The notes: generated by a model from the sequence alone, not told the origin. Positions 9,296 to 17,964 are shown, counted from the stretch's first letter. The stretch: 64,000 nt of DNA from Dyella sp. OK004 (GCF_900114495.1 NZ_FOZI01000002.1:1054001-1118000); one strand, 5' to 3'. Numbers and translations are program-made.

Positions 9296-10234
9296 ATGCC
9301 TCTGCTCACCGTCATCGTTCCCGCCTACAACGAAGCCGCCGTGCTGGAAGCCTTCCACCAGCGGCTGGCCCGCGTACTCGACGAACTGCCGCTGGATAGC
9401 AGCGTGCTCTATGTCGACGACGGCAGCAGCGACCGTACCTGGGACATCATCGAGTCCCTCACCCAGCGCGATCCGCGCACCGGCGCGCTGAAGCTCTCCC
9501 GCAATTTCGGCAAAGAAGCCGCCATGACCGCCGGCCTCGATCAGGCCGACGCGGATGCCGTGGTGGTGATTGACTCCGACTTGCAGGATCCGCCTGAGCT
9601 GATCCCGGCGCTGGTCGATCAATGGCGGGCCGGTTATGACGTGGTCTACGCCACCCGCAGTGCGCGCGCCGGCGAAACCGGCTTCAAGAAATTCACCTCG
9701 GCCGCGTTCTATCGCAGCATGGAGAAGCTCTCCGACACCGCTATCCCGCGCGATACGGGCGACTTCCGTCTGCTCTCCCGCCGCGCGCTGGAGGCCCTGC
9801 GGCAGCTACGCGAACGGCAGCGTTTCATGAAGGGGCTGTTCGCCTGGATCGGCTACCGCCAGACAGCGGTGCATTACCTGCGCGAGCCACGCCAAGCCGG
9901 CAAGACCAAATGGAATTACTGGCGCCTGACCCAGCTGGCGGTGGAAGGTATTACCTCGTTCTCCACCGCGCCGCTGCGCCTCGCCACCTGGACCGGCGTG
10001 AGCGCATCCGTGCTCGCCTTCGCCTATGGTTTGTGGGTGCTGACCAAGTCGCTGGTCTACGGCGACCCCGTTCGCGGCTACCCCACCTTGATGCTGGTAA
10101 TCCTGTTCCTGGGCGGCGTACAGCTGCTGGCGCTGGGTGTGATCGGCGAATACCTCGGCCGCAACTACGCCGAAAGCAAGCAGCGGCCGCTGTATTTCAT
10201 TGAGGAACAGCGCCCTCCCGCGGGACGGCACTGA
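9296..10234 (+). CDS. Polyprenyl-phosphate glycosyltransferase, GT2 (DPM1/GtrB type)
   Basis: 312-residue membrane-anchored GT2 enzyme of the GtrB/YkcC/ArnC type, which moves a sugar from a nucleotide donor to undecaprenyl phosphate. The N-terminal catalytic domain carries TVIVPAYNEAAVLEAFH, the nucleotide-binding YVDDGSSDRTW, DSDLQDPPELIP and the acceptor motif GDFRLLSRRALEAL. Two C-terminal membrane segments follow (about residues 235-257 and 268-290), ending in LGVIGEYLGRNYAESKQRP, a hallmark ending of this family. It stands alone here; its partner flippase is not adjacent, although a GtrA-type protein is encoded 35 kb away at 45225. The sugar is unknown. Confidence 0.9.
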   Translation: MPLLTVIVPAYNEAAVLEAFHQRLARVLDELPLDSSVLYVDDGSSDRTWDIIESLTQRDPRTGALKLSRNFGKEAAMTAGLDQADADAVVVIDSDLQDPPELIPALVDQWRAGYDVVYATRSARAGETGFKKFTSAAFYRSMEKLSDTAIPRDTGDFRLLSRRALEALRQLRERQRFMKGLFAWIGYRQTAVHYLREPRQAGKTKWNYWRLTQLAVEGITSFSTAPLRLATWTGVSASVLAFAYGLWVLTKSLVYGDPVRGYPTLMLVILFLGGVQLLALGVIGEYLGRNYAESKQRPLYFIEEQRPPAGRH

Positions 10235-10322
10235 GGCTTCACGCAGCCGCTACACCTGAACCGCGCGGCAGCGGTAAACTGCGGGCAAGCGGTAGTCCAC
10301 GGTCCATTCCGGAGGCTCAGGC

Positions 10323-10751
10323 ATGCGTCAGGTCAAGCATTTGCTGGAAGGCAAGGGCAGTCAGATCTTCAGCATCGCACCGGAAGCACAGGTGCTGGAA
10401 GCGATCAAACATATGGCCGAGCGGCGCGTCGGCGCCTTGCTGGTAATGCGCGGCGAACAATTGGTCGGCATCGTTTCCGAGCGCGACTATGCGCGCAAGG
10501 TGATCCTGCAAGGGCGCTCGTCCGCACAGACGGCCGTATCGGAAATTATGAGTAGTCCGGCACTCACCGTCAGCCCCGACACCGACGTGTTCGACTGCAT
10601 GCGCCTGTGTACCGACAGCCGCATCCGTCATTTGCCCGTGGTTGAAAAGAACCGCGTGGTCGGCGTGATCTCGATCGGCGATCTAGTGAAGGCGGTGATC
10701 GACGCACAGGCCGAGCAGATCGAGCAGCTGCAGCGCTATATCACCAGCTGA
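10323..10751 (+). CDS. CBS-domain pair protein
   Basis: 142-residue soluble protein made of two CBS motifs (about residues 8-65 and 75-130), recognisable from VLEAIKHMAERRVGALLVM, GIVSERDYARKV, TVSPDTDVFDCMRLCTDSRI and RHLPVVEKNRVVGVISIGDL. Such stand-alone CBS pairs bind adenine nucleotides and act as small energy-sensing modules; the target here is unknown. GGAGG lies 11 bp before the ATG. It ends just before the converging MFS gene. Confidence 0.9.
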   Translation: MRQVKHLLEGKGSQIFSIAPEAQVLEAIKHMAERRVGALLVMRGEQLVGIVSERDYARKVILQGRSSAQTAVSEIMSSPALTVSPDTDVFDCMRLCTDSRIRHLPVVEKNRVVGVISIGDLVKAVIDAQAEQIEQLQRYITS

Positions 10752-10769
10752 AGGTTAACCTTTTGAAGA

Positions 10770-12125
10770 TCAGGCTTCCGCCGGTGGCGCGTGCTCCGGC
10801 GAAGCGACAGCCTCTGGCTCCGGCAACAAGTCTGGCGAATGGCCTGCGCGGCGCGCTACCCAGGTCGCACAGACCGACACGCCTGCGCCTATTGCAGCCA
10901 TGCCGGCCACACCCACGCCAAACTTGCCCAACACACTGACACCACTGGTGACCAGCACGTCCCCAAAACGCCACACCGCCGTCTCGACGAAGTTCTTGCC
11001 CTTATAGCGTGTCTCGCGCGGCACGCGGGTATACAACGCATCCACCGCAGGCTTGGTCATGCCATAGGCGAAGCCGCGTGAGCCCACCATCATCACCGCC
11101 AGCATCGGCGCGCTGAATCCCAGCAACGAGACATCGCTGATACCCAGGCCCACCACCGCCAACAGCAAAGCCAGATTCACCAGCGCCGGCACCACCAGGC
11201 CCCAGCCCGCGCCATGGCGAATCATCAGCCAGCGCGTAAGGGTCAGCTGCAATACCGCGCCCAGGAGATTGGTGACCAGATCCAGGTCGTTATAGAACGA
11301 GGTACGCGCCACGTTGTCATGGAAATGCGCTTTCGCGTAGTCCGCCATCAGCGCATAGGCCAACGTCCCGATACCGTCGCCGAGCAGCATCAGGATCGCC
11401 ATGTAGCGCAGGAAGGGCCGCGACCAGAGTTCTTTCACGCCAGCCCACAGCGAGCCACCCACCGGCTCGCTCTGCTGCGCATAGCCGTCGCGACGCTCTT
11501 GCTGGGCCGAAAGCCGTAACAACAGGCCCAGCGCCAGCAGCAGGGCTGCCGCTGACACCACCAGCAGCAAGGCCACGCCGATCAACTGCACCAGCAGCTT
11601 GGTGATGATGGGACCGAAGATGGCTCCCGCCATGCCGCCCAGCGCGATCAGCGGGAACACCTTGCGCGCCTCCAGGCTGCCGAAGATGTCCGCCATGAAG
11701 CTCCAGAACAGCGACACCACGAACAGGTTGAACACGCTCACCCAGACGTAGAACACCACGCCGAGCTGGCGCGCACCGATGTGATCCTGTGCAACGAAGG
11801 CCGGCACGAAGGCGATCAGGCAAAGCACGAAGAAACTGTAGCTCCACCCCAGCAACTGCTTGCGATTGAAACGTGCCACCAGCATGCCGAACAGCGGCGT
11901 CAACAGCAGCATCACCAGGAACACCACCCCGTAGAACAGCGGCAGCGATTGCGATCCCACCGCACCGCTTAGCTGGTCACGCACCGGGCGAACGATGTAG
12001 TAGGCCGTCATTACAAAAAAGAAGGCCAGCGCGGAGAGCACGGAGGCCTGGGCCTGCTCTGTCGCGGCATGTCGGGACGGGTTCACCGGGAGGCATCCTG
12101 CATGGGTCGCGGCGAAGCCTAGCAT
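10770..12125 (-). CDS. MFS-fold transporter
   Basis: About 451 residues with some twelve hydrophobic segments (for example VLSALAFFFVMTAYYIVRP, LFYGVVFLVMLLLTPLFGML, VSLFWSFMADIFGS, VVSAAALLLALGLLLRL). The N-terminal motif YYIVRPVRDQLSG resembles the family of bacterial transporters related to ATP/ADP (NTP) translocases, but the substrate cannot be read from sequence. The frame is open further upstream to 12365, inside the divergent GMC gene; I take the ATG at 12125, with a GTG at 12086 as alternative. The loop near 290-310 (RDGYAQQSEPVGGSLW) splits the two halves. Confidence 0.85.
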   Translation of the reverse strand: MLGFAATHAGCLPVNPSRHAATEQAQASVLSALAFFFVMTAYYIVRPVRDQLSGAVGSQSLPLFYGVVFLVMLLLTPLFGMLVARFNRKQLLGWSYSFFVLCLIAFVPAFVAQDHIGARQLGVVFYVWVSVFNLFVVSLFWSFMADIFGSLEARKVFPLIALGGMAGAIFGPIITKLLVQLIGVALLLVVSAAALLLALGLLLRLSAQQERRDGYAQQSEPVGGSLWAGVKELWSRPFLRYMAILMLLGDGIGTLAYALMADYAKAHFHDNVARTSFYNDLDLVTNLLGAVLQLTLTRWLMIRHGAGWGLVVPALVNLALLLAVVGLGISDVSLLGFSAPMLAVMMVGSRGFAYGMTKPAVDALYTRVPRETRYKGKNFVETAVWRFGDVLVTSGVSVLGKFGVGVAGMAAIGAGVSVCATWVARRAGHSPDLLPEPEAVASPEHAPPAEA

Positions 12126-12167
12126 GCGACTATGACGGCCACGTCGGCGAGCCAAGCGGGGAAGCGG

Positions 12168-13784
12168 ATGGACTACGACTACGTGATCGTTGGTGCCGGT
12201 TCCGCCGGCTGCGTGCTGGCCAACCGGCTCAGCGCGCAGCCGGGCAAGCGCGTGCTCTTGCTCGAAGCCGGCCCGCGCGACTGGAATCCGCTGATCCATA
12301 TGCCTGCCGGTCTCGCCAAGCTGGTCGGCGACCAGCGCGGCCTGCGGCGGCTCTACGGCAGCCACTCGATCAACTGGGGCTACCGCACCGAACCCGAGGC
12401 GCAGCTAGGGCAACGCCGTCTGTGGTGGCCGCGTGGCAAAACGCTGGGCGGCTCCAGCGCCATCAACGCCATGTGCTACATCCGCGGCGTAGCCGCGGAC
12501 TACGATGCCTGGGCCACCGCCACCGGCGATGCACGCTGGAGCTGGGAGCAAGTCCTGCCATGGTTTCTGCGCAGCGAAGACAACCAGCGCGGCGCGGGTC
12601 TTCTGCACGGTAGCGGCGGGCCACTCGGCGTCGATGACCTGCGTTATCACAGCGAACTCTCAACGGCTTTCATCGAGGCGGGGGTCAGCGCCGGTTATGC
12701 GCGCAATCCCGACTTCAATGGCGAACGACAGGACGGCTTCGGCCTATACCAGGTCACCCAGCGCGATGGTGCACGCTGCTCGGCCGCGACGGCCTATCTG
12801 CATCCTGTCATGCAGCGGAGCAATCTGGAGGTCCGTACCGGCGCACTGATCGAGCGAATACTGATCGAGAACGGGCGCGCGACCGGCGTACAGTTCAAGC
12901 ATGGGCGCATCGAAGCGGGCGCAGTGATCCTGGCTGCCGGCGCCATCAATACACCCCAGTTACTGATGCTCTCTGGTATCGGCCCGGCCGATCACCTGCG
13001 CGAGCATGGTATCCCGGTCCAGCTCGACCAGCCTCATGTGGGTGCGCATCTGCAGGATCACCTGGACATCTGTACCGTTACCGGCACCACCAGCAAGGCC
13101 ACCTTCGACCACCTCAACGACGGCGCTGTGGCGCTGCGCTACCTGCGCCATCGCGACGGCATCGGCAGCTCCAATGCGGCCGAAGCCGGTGGCTTCGCGC
13201 GCAGCCGCTTCGCGCCGGACGAGCGCTGCGACATCCAGTTCCATTTCATCCCAGCCCAGTTGGACGACCACGGCGCCCGCGCCATGCCCGGCCACGGCTA
13301 CACCGTCCACGCCTGCTACCTGCATCCGCGCAGCCGTGGCCGGCTGCGCCTGCGCTCGGCTGATCCAGCGCAGCCGATCGGCATCGAGGCGAACTATGTG
13401 AGCGATCCGGAAGGCCATGACCTGAAACTGATGATCGAGGCAGCCAAGCTTTCGCGTGACATTCTCGCCCAGGCACCATTCGATGCCTTTCGCGGCAAGC
13501 CGGTTCAGCCTGCGCGCGACATGCGCAGCGACGCCGACTACGCCGATTTCATCCGTCGCCGTGCGGAAACCATCTATCACCCGGTCGGCACCTGCCGCAT
13601 GGGACGCGGCGGCGAAGCGGTGCTGGACAGCGAGTTGCGTGTGCAAGGCATCGATGGCCTGCGCGTGGTCGATGCCTCGGTCATGCCGACACTGATCACC
13701 GGCAACACCAACGCTCCGACCATCATGATCGCGGAGCGGGCGAGCGCGCTGATGACCGGCGGAGCGTCAGGGACCTCCCCATGA
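12168..13784 (+). CDS. GMC-family FAD oxidoreductase (choline/alcohol dehydrogenase type)
   Basis: 538-residue flavoprotein of the glucose-methanol-choline family. It begins with the FAD-binding DYVIVGAGSAGCVLANRLS, then has the GMC signature WWPRGKTLGGSSAINAMCYI and a C-terminal active-site stretch with the catalytic His in YHPVGTCRMG and the flavin-contacting Asn in TLITGNTNAPTIMIAERA. The frame could start at 12132, but the ATG at 12168 follows GGGGAAG and places the dinucleotide fold at the usual position. BetA-like by overall pattern, but no betaine genes are nearby, so the alcohol substrate is open. Divergent from the MFS transporter. Confidence 0.9.
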   Translation: MDYDYVIVGAGSAGCVLANRLSAQPGKRVLLLEAGPRDWNPLIHMPAGLAKLVGDQRGLRRLYGSHSINWGYRTEPEAQLGQRRLWWPRGKTLGGSSAINAMCYIRGVAADYDAWATATGDARWSWEQVLPWFLRSEDNQRGAGLLHGSGGPLGVDDLRYHSELSTAFIEAGVSAGYARNPDFNGERQDGFGLYQVTQRDGARCSAATAYLHPVMQRSNLEVRTGALIERILIENGRATGVQFKHGRIEAGAVILAAGAINTPQLLMLSGIGPADHLREHGIPVQLDQPHVGAHLQDHLDICTVTGTTSKATFDHLNDGAVALRYLRHRDGIGSSNAAEAGGFARSRFAPDERCDIQFHFIPAQLDDHGARAMPGHGYTVHACYLHPRSRGRLRLRSADPAQPIGIEANYVSDPEGHDLKLMIEAAKLSRDILAQAPFDAFRGKPVQPARDMRSDADYADFIRRRAETIYHPVGTCRMGRGGEAVLDSELRVQGIDGLRVVDASVMPTLITGNTNAPTIMIAERASALMTGGASGTSP

Positions 13785-14066
13785 CATGAACAAACAACCC
13801 TGTTTCGTGTCCAACTTCGTCGGGCAGGTAACCGGGAGCGCTCAATGCTGGAGCAACTCAGCAGGGGAGTCGACAATGCTAACGAACTGGCTGCTGATGG
13901 ACCTGTATAGAGACAAGCCCGGTGTTGCAGGGCTAACCATCAGTCCGTTGTGGAGCGCTCCGAAGTACACGACAATCGGAACAAGCGCCACCGGCCCCAT
14001 CGTCAAGCTGGCTGGCCCATCCTCAGTTCCTGGGCACACCTCGCGCCCTTACCACGCCAGAGCAGC
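13785..14066. other. Intergenic stretch, no gene recognised
   Basis: 280 bp between the GMC oxidoreductase and the serine hydrolase. Short frames run through on both strands but show no family, ribosome-binding site or codon bias; it presumably holds the promoter of the hydrolase. Confidence 0.5.
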
Positions 14067-15383
14067 ATGCAGTTTCGCAAGATTTTCCTACTGATCGCCG
14101 GCGCGCTTGGCTCCTCCAGCGCCCCGCTTTTCGCCCATGCTGCCGAGCCTGCGCAGGTTGCCATGCAGAGCGCCACAACGGCGCCACAGCACCTGCCTCC
14201 CGAGCGGATCAAGACCACCCTCGCCGCTTACCAGGAATGGCTCGAGCGGCTCGAACAACGCCATGCGGTAGCCGGCCTCGCCACCGCCGTAGTGATCGAC
14301 GACAAGGTGGTCTACGAACACACCCTCGGCTACGCCAATGCGACGACGCAGGAAGCGATCACACCGGAAACGGTGTTCCGCCTGGCCTCGCTGTCGAAAG
14401 CCTTCGCCACAGCGGTCACCGGTGTACTGGTCAACGACGGCAAGCTGAGCTGGGATACCAAGCTCGCCGACGTGCTGCCGTTCTTCAAGCTCAAGGATGC
14501 GACGGCGGCGGAAAAGGCCACCGTGCGCGACATCCTGGGCCAGCGCCTGGGCCTGCCGCGCAATACCTACGACAACATGCTCGAGGGCGACGTGTCGTAC
14601 GAAGAGCTGGTACGCAGGCTCGACGAGGTCGACATGACCTGCGCGGTCGGCCAGTGCTACGGCTACCAGAACGTCGCCTTCAGCATGATCGGCGACGTGG
14701 TCTACGCCATGACTGGCGACTTCTTCTATCGCCAAGTGGACAAGCGGATCTTCTTCCCGTTGGGCATGAAGACGGCCAGCTACGGTCGCGAAGCGCTGGA
14801 GTCGAGTCCGAGCTGGGCGCGCCCGCACCGCCCCTCAGGCCCCGGCGGCTGGCGTCCGTTCGAGCCGAAGGAAGCCTACTATCGCGTCGCGCCGGCGGCC
14901 GGCGTCAACGCCAGCCTGCGCGACATGGAGCAGTGGCTGATCGCGCAGATGGGTGGACGTCCAGACGTCCTGTCGCCCAACCTGCTGCAGACGTTGCACA
15001 CGCCGGAGGTAGCGACGCCGGTGGAGCTGCGCTCCACGCCCTGGCGCCGCGAGCGCCTCAGCGCAGCAAGCTACGCGCTCGGCTGGCGCGTGTTCCAGTA
15101 CGGCGGCGAGACCCTGATCTTCCACGCCGGTGCGGTGGAGGGCTATCGCACCATGATCGGCTTCTTCCCGAAGTACCGTGCGGGCGTGGTGACCATGTGG
15201 AACTCGGCCAGCCCAATGCCCTCGGGCCTGATGCCGATGGTGTTCGACAGCATGCTGGGCCTGGAACACGAGGACTGGGCCGGTGTGGAGAGCGAGACTC
15301 CGGCAGGAACCACCAAAGCAGCGCCCAGCAAGGGCAAGGCGAAGCGTGGCGGCAAGGCCAGCAAGCGCGGGCGCAAGCACTGA
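14067..15383 (+). CDS. Secreted serine hydrolase of the beta-lactamase/esterase (class C-like) family
   Basis: 438 residues beginning with a signal peptide (QFRKIFLLIAGALGSSSAP then LFAHAAEP; cleavage near residue 26). The penicillin-binding fold is shown by SxxK (S108-L-S-K111 in FRLASLSKAFATAVTG), YxN (Y200-Q-N202) and, as KTG equivalent, HAG in LIFHAGAVEGYRTMIG. This family covers esterases, D-peptidases and beta-lactamase-like proteins; the substrate is not predictable. The last 24 residues are strongly cationic (KGKAKRGGKASKRGRKH), an unusual tail that could bind anionic envelope polymers. The frame extends upstream to 13950, but only the ATG at 14067 yields a proper signal peptide. Followed by a terminator. 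Confidence 0.88.
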   Translation: MQFRKIFLLIAGALGSSSAPLFAHAAEPAQVAMQSATTAPQHLPPERIKTTLAAYQEWLERLEQRHAVAGLATAVVIDDKVVYEHTLGYANATTQEAITPETVFRLASLSKAFATAVTGVLVNDGKLSWDTKLADVLPFFKLKDATAAEKATVRDILGQRLGLPRNTYDNMLEGDVSYEELVRRLDEVDMTCAVGQCYGYQNVAFSMIGDVVYAMTGDFFYRQVDKRIFFPLGMKTASYGREALESSPSWARPHRPSGPGGWRPFEPKEAYYRVAPAAGVNASLRDMEQWLIAQMGGRPDVLSPNLLQTLHTPEVATPVELRSTPWRRERLSAASYALGWRVFQYGGETLIFHAGAVEGYRTMIGFFPKYRAGVVTMWNSASPMPSGLMPMVFDSMLGLEHEDWAGVESETPAGTTKAAPSKGKAKRGGKASKRGRKH

Positions 15384-15425
15384 CTTTCGTTTCATCCGGC
15401 CCCGGCTGACGGAACCAGGACAAAG

Positions 15426-15461
15426 AAAGAGGCGCTGCATGTTTCCATGCAGTGCCTCTTT
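15426..15461. terminator. Rho-independent terminator, probably bidirectional
   Basis: 16-bp stem (15426-15441 with 15446-15461, one G-T pair, loop TTTC) with AAAG on the left flank and CTTT on the right. It lies between the converging serine hydrolase and TonB-type genes. Confidence 0.8.
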
Positions 15462-15490
15462 AAGCTTTGCGACGGTAACCAGGGGGCCGG

Positions 15491-16528
15491 TTACAGCTTG
15501 AACTCGATGCGCTGACGCTTGTTCGACGCCACCGGCGAGCCGTCCTGTGTCGCCGGCTGATACCTCCAGCGGGTGACCGCATCGATCGCCGCGCGATCGA
15601 AAACGTGGCGCGGCTGCGCGTCGATCACCTTCACATCATTGACGCTGCCATCCGCGGTGATGGTAAAGGCCAGCTCCACCCAGCCTTCCTGATTGGCGCG
15701 CATGGCGGCAGTCGGGTAACGCGGCGGCGTGTTCTTGACCAGCACGGCGGCATGCGTGCCAGCAACACCGGTATCGCCGCCACCCGCCGCGGGCGTAGCG
15801 CTCGTGCTCGCCTGCTGGCGCGCCGCCTCGGCCTGTTGCTGCTGGGCCAGACGCGCCTGCTGCGCCTGACGCTGCTCGGCGGCTGCCTGCTGCACCTTTT
15901 GCTCGGCCAGCTTGTCGGCCTCCGCCTTGTCTGTAACAACCTTCTGCGCGGCCAATTGCTGCTGCTTCTCCTTGTCCGCGGCCAGCTGCTGCTCGCGATC
16001 CATCAGCTTGCGCTGAGCGTCCAGCTTGGAACGCAGGATAGTTAGCGTGTAGTTGGCGGGATCGGCCTTGGCCAGCAGGTCAATCTGGCGCTGCGACTCG
16101 GCGAAGTCACGTTGGTTGATCGCCTGCTCGGCCGCGGTGGCCGCGAACGGGAAGGTCTCGCGCAGGGCATCGGTCGCCACCTGATTGCCGGGCTGCTTCT
16201 GCAGCACCTTCAGATAGAACTCGAACGCATTATTGCCGGCGGGAGCCAGCAGGCGTTGCTCGTTCATGGCGCGACGCGCCTCGGACAGCAGCTGATTGAG
16301 GCTCATCGCCTCCACGTTGGCCGGTGGTGGCGGTGCTTCGCGACCGGACGATACCGGTGTCGACGGATGACCGCCGGCATCGGCCTGCACCAGATCCTGG
16401 TGCGGCTTAATGATGAGGAACCACGCCGCTGCTGCCAGTACGGCAATGACGATGAGGATCGCAATGACAACGGGCTGCACAGCCCCCCGCGCGTGTCGAC
16501 GCGCATGACGGATATATCGGGTATCCAT
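15491..16528 (-). CDS. TonB-family energy-transduction protein
   Basis: 345-residue inner-membrane-anchored periplasmic protein. One membrane segment at about 17-40 (VVIAILIVIAVLAAAAWFLI), then a Pro-rich linker, a helical region with tetratricopeptide-like spacing (FEFYLKVLQKQPGNQVATDA), a long Gln/Ala/Lys coiled-coil region (RKLMDREQQLAADKEKQQQ onward) and a C-terminal TonB domain (NTPPRYPTAAMRANQEGWVE, then VIDAQPRHVFDRAAIDAVTR, then WRYQPATQDGSPV). TonB proteins couple the ExbBD proton-motive complex to outer-membrane receptors, but exbBD are not in this window, so this may be an accessory TonB or a TolA-like envelope protein. The frame is open to 16747, but the ATG at 16528 opens a natural N-terminus. 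Confidence 0.88.
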   Translation of the reverse strand: MDTRYIRHARRHARGAVQPVVIAILIVIAVLAAAAWFLIIKPHQDLVQADAGGHPSTPVSSGREAPPPPANVEAMSLNQLLSEARRAMNEQRLLAPAGNNAFEFYLKVLQKQPGNQVATDALRETFPFAATAAEQAINQRDFAESQRQIDLLAKADPANYTLTILRSKLDAQRKLMDREQQLAADKEKQQQLAAQKVVTDKAEADKLAEQKVQQAAAEQRQAQQARLAQQQQAEAARQQASTSATPAAGGGDTGVAGTHAAVLVKNTPPRYPTAAMRANQEGWVELAFTITADGSVNDVKVIDAQPRHVFDRAAIDAVTRWRYQPATQDGSPVASNKRQRIEFKL

Positions 16529-16761
16529 GGTCTCTCGCTGAGTGGCATCAGATACCCGCGCTTTTTCCCCCTGTGAATCCAGGAGCGGCAAACCTCCCCA
16601 GGCTCGCCGCGGCGCGGATGTGCGAAAGGTAACCGCAATGAAGCATGACAGCAAATCGCGCGTAGCTTCACGGTGCCGGTAAACGGATTGCGCTAGATGA
16701 CGCGGCGGCGCCAAACGATCTAACATGGGGCTGAGCGGTTTTTCCAACCCCTGAAACGAAG

Positions 16762-16783
16762 CGTCCCGGCATAGGCCGGGACG
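16762..16783 (-). terminator. Hairpin downstream of metJ-H1, possible terminator
   Basis: Perfect 9-bp stem (cgtcccggc 16762-16770, complement 16775-16783, loop ATAG). On the minus strand it is followed by CTTCGTTTC, a weak U-rich tract. Confidence 0.5.
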
Positions 16784-16803
16784 AATCGTTCTTTCGAAGT
16801 GCC

Positions 16804-16829
16804 CTCCCTGCGCTGGGCACCGCAGGGAG
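16804..16829 (-). terminator. Second hairpin downstream of metJ-H1
   Basis: Perfect 9-bp stem (ctccctgcg 16804-16812, complement 16821-16829), 8-nt loop, about 30 bp after the metJ-H1 stop on the minus strand. No strong U tract, so it may also protect the mRNA end. Confidence 0.4.
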
Positions 16830-16860
16830 AGAAATCGGTACGGCTTAGTTCTAGTAGTGC

Positions 16861-17418
16861 TTACTTCTTAGCCTTGGCGGTCTTGGCCTTAGCGGTCTTG
16901 GTGGCCTTGACCACCTTGGCAGCAGCGGCCTTCTTCACGGTGCGCTTCTTGGCAGCCTTCTTGACGGCCTTCTTGGCAACCTTCTTCACAGCGACTTTCT
17001 TGGCAGTGGCCTTCTTGGCAGCTGCCGGACGCTTCTTGGCAGCAGCCTTCTTGGCGACCTTGCGGACAGCCTTCTTGGCTGCCGGCTTCTTGGTGGCAGC
17101 CTTCTTAGCGGCGGTCTTGCGGACGGCCTTCTTAGCGGCCGGTTTCTTTGCAGCTTTCTTCGTGGCTTTCTTGGCAGTGGCCATAGTTCGTCTCAGCTCC
17201 TCATCAGTTGGCAGTGGTTGCCCAGTAAAAGCATGCAGGAACGCCTCAACCAGCAGATCGCTATTTGTGGCGTGCCTTAAATTGTTGACTTGACGACGGG
17301 TACGTTCGTCCGACAGAGGCTGCAGGACGTGCAGCGGAATGGAGACCGTGATCTTGCGTACTGCTCCGGCTTTTTCACCGTGCTCGATGTACGGTTTGAT
17401 GAATTTCGATGATGCCAT
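16861..17418 (-). CDS. metJ: MetJ-type methionine repressor fused to a histone-H1-like Lys/Ala-rich tail
   Basis: 185 residues in two parts. Residues 1-78 match the MetJ ribbon-helix-helix repressor closely, including [11 protein letters not shown] (DNA-contacting strand), [17 protein letters not shown] (helix A) and [16 protein letters not shown] (helix B). The C-terminal region of classical MetJ is missing; instead residues 79-185 are a low-complexity tail of AKK, AAKK and TAKK repeats with some VRK, like bacterial H1 homologues (HctB, AlgP). MetJ with S-adenosylmethionine represses methionine genes; the tail should bind DNA non-specifically. An internal ATG (17184) begins the tail, with GAGGAG 12 bp upstream, so a separate 107-residue H1-like protein is possible. 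The fused frame is clear; its function is inference. Confidence 0.9.
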   Translation of the reverse strand: MASSKFIKPYIEHGEKAGAVRKITVSIPLHVLQPLSDERTRRQVNNLRHATNSDLLVEAFLHAFTGQPLPTDEELRRTMATAKKATKKAAKKPAAKKAVRKTAAKKAATKKPAAKKAVRKVAKKAAAKKRPAAAKKATAKKVAVKKVAKKAVKKAAKKRTVKKAAAAKVVKATKTAKAKTAKAKK

Positions 17419-17446
17419 AACGCCTGTTCCCCGTTATCTGGAGCGA

Positions 17447-17475
17447 AAGCTATTCCCGAATATTTCAGCTGTCAA
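17447..17475 (-). promoter_or_regulatory. Candidate sigma-70 promoter of metJ-H1
   Basis: On the minus strand a perfect -35 TTGACA (17470-17475) is followed after 17 bp by TAGCTT (17447-17452), about 30 bp upstream of the start codon. The -10 is weak (3 of 6). Confidence 0.45.
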
Positions 17476-17618
17476 TTGATTTTAATCATGAAATCAATCC
17501 GCCTCACCTACCCCATCCGGCCCGGAAGCCCTGCTCCACAAGGCATTGCGGGCATATATGGGGTTATCTGGTTGGACGTCTAAACACCCAAACAGATTAA
17601 TACCTTCAAAAGCAAAAA

Positions 17619-17640
17619 CCGCATAAAACCCGCATAAAAC
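17619..17640. repeat. Tandem 11-bp direct repeat
   Basis: CCGCATAAAAC occurs twice in immediate succession (17619-17629 and 17630-17640). The second copy is followed by AAGGGTTTT, which can pair with AAAACCC inside the repeat to form a weak hairpin. Confidence 0.6.
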
Positions 17641-17918
17641 AAGGGTTTTCTCGCGCCGCGTGAAACTACTCGCGTATGGACGGCAAGTCGTACAACCCCT
17701 TGGTATTGAAGGGCTTGCAGGCACCCCGGAAAGCGGATTTCGGCGCATGAATGGATGTCGACTGGCGGCCGCACTTTCCGGTCGCCACGACCCGCCGATC
17801 CGGCCCCGAAACACCCCCGAGATCACCTCGCGCTAGGTCGGCGATCCGATTCGCGACCCTACATCGATCGCCCGGAACACGCTCTCACACACCTGCGCAG
17901 CCACCTCCTCCAACATGC

Positions 17919-17942
17919 CGACGGCCGCTTGCGCGGCCGTCG
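17919..17942 (-). terminator. GC-rich hairpin after gcvH, possible terminator
   Basis: Perfect 10-bp stem (cgacggccgc 17919-17928, complement 17933-17942, loop TTGC), 22 bp past the gcvH stop on the minus strand. No U tract follows, so intrinsic termination is uncertain. Confidence 0.4.
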
Positions 17943-17964
17943 TTCGAACACCTACTCGACGCGA

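Larger units (their letters stand above)
16529..16860. other. Intergenic region between metJ-H1 and the TonB gene
   Basis: 332 bp without a supported gene. It contains two hairpins downstream of the metJ-type gene (listed separately) and, nearer to 16530-16700, the presumed promoter region of the TonB-type gene. Confidence 0.6.
17419..17964. other. Intergenic region between metJ-H1 and gcvH
   Basis: 546 bp. Short frames exist on both strands but none resembles a protein family. It contains the candidate metJ promoter, a GGACGTCT octamer (17573-17580) one base off the MetJ box AGACGTCT, a tandem 11-bp repeat CCGCATAAAAC (17619-17640) and a GC-rich hairpin after gcvH (17919-17942). The part at 17560-17660 is clearly more AT-rich than the surroundings. 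Confidence 0.55.

Noticed and set aside
13842-14039. 65-codon minus-strand frame with a hydrophobic stretch
   Set aside because: No ribosome site or homologue recognised; lies in the promoter region of the serine hydrolase.
14237-15409. 390-codon frame overlapping the serine hydrolase
   Set aside because: Shifted frame of the hydrolase, which has a signal peptide and SxxK/YxN motifs; this frame is Arg-rich noise.
17494-17826. 110-codon minus-strand frame between metJ and gcvH
   Set aside because: No ribosome site, no family resemblance, and AT-rich promoter-like sequence inside it.
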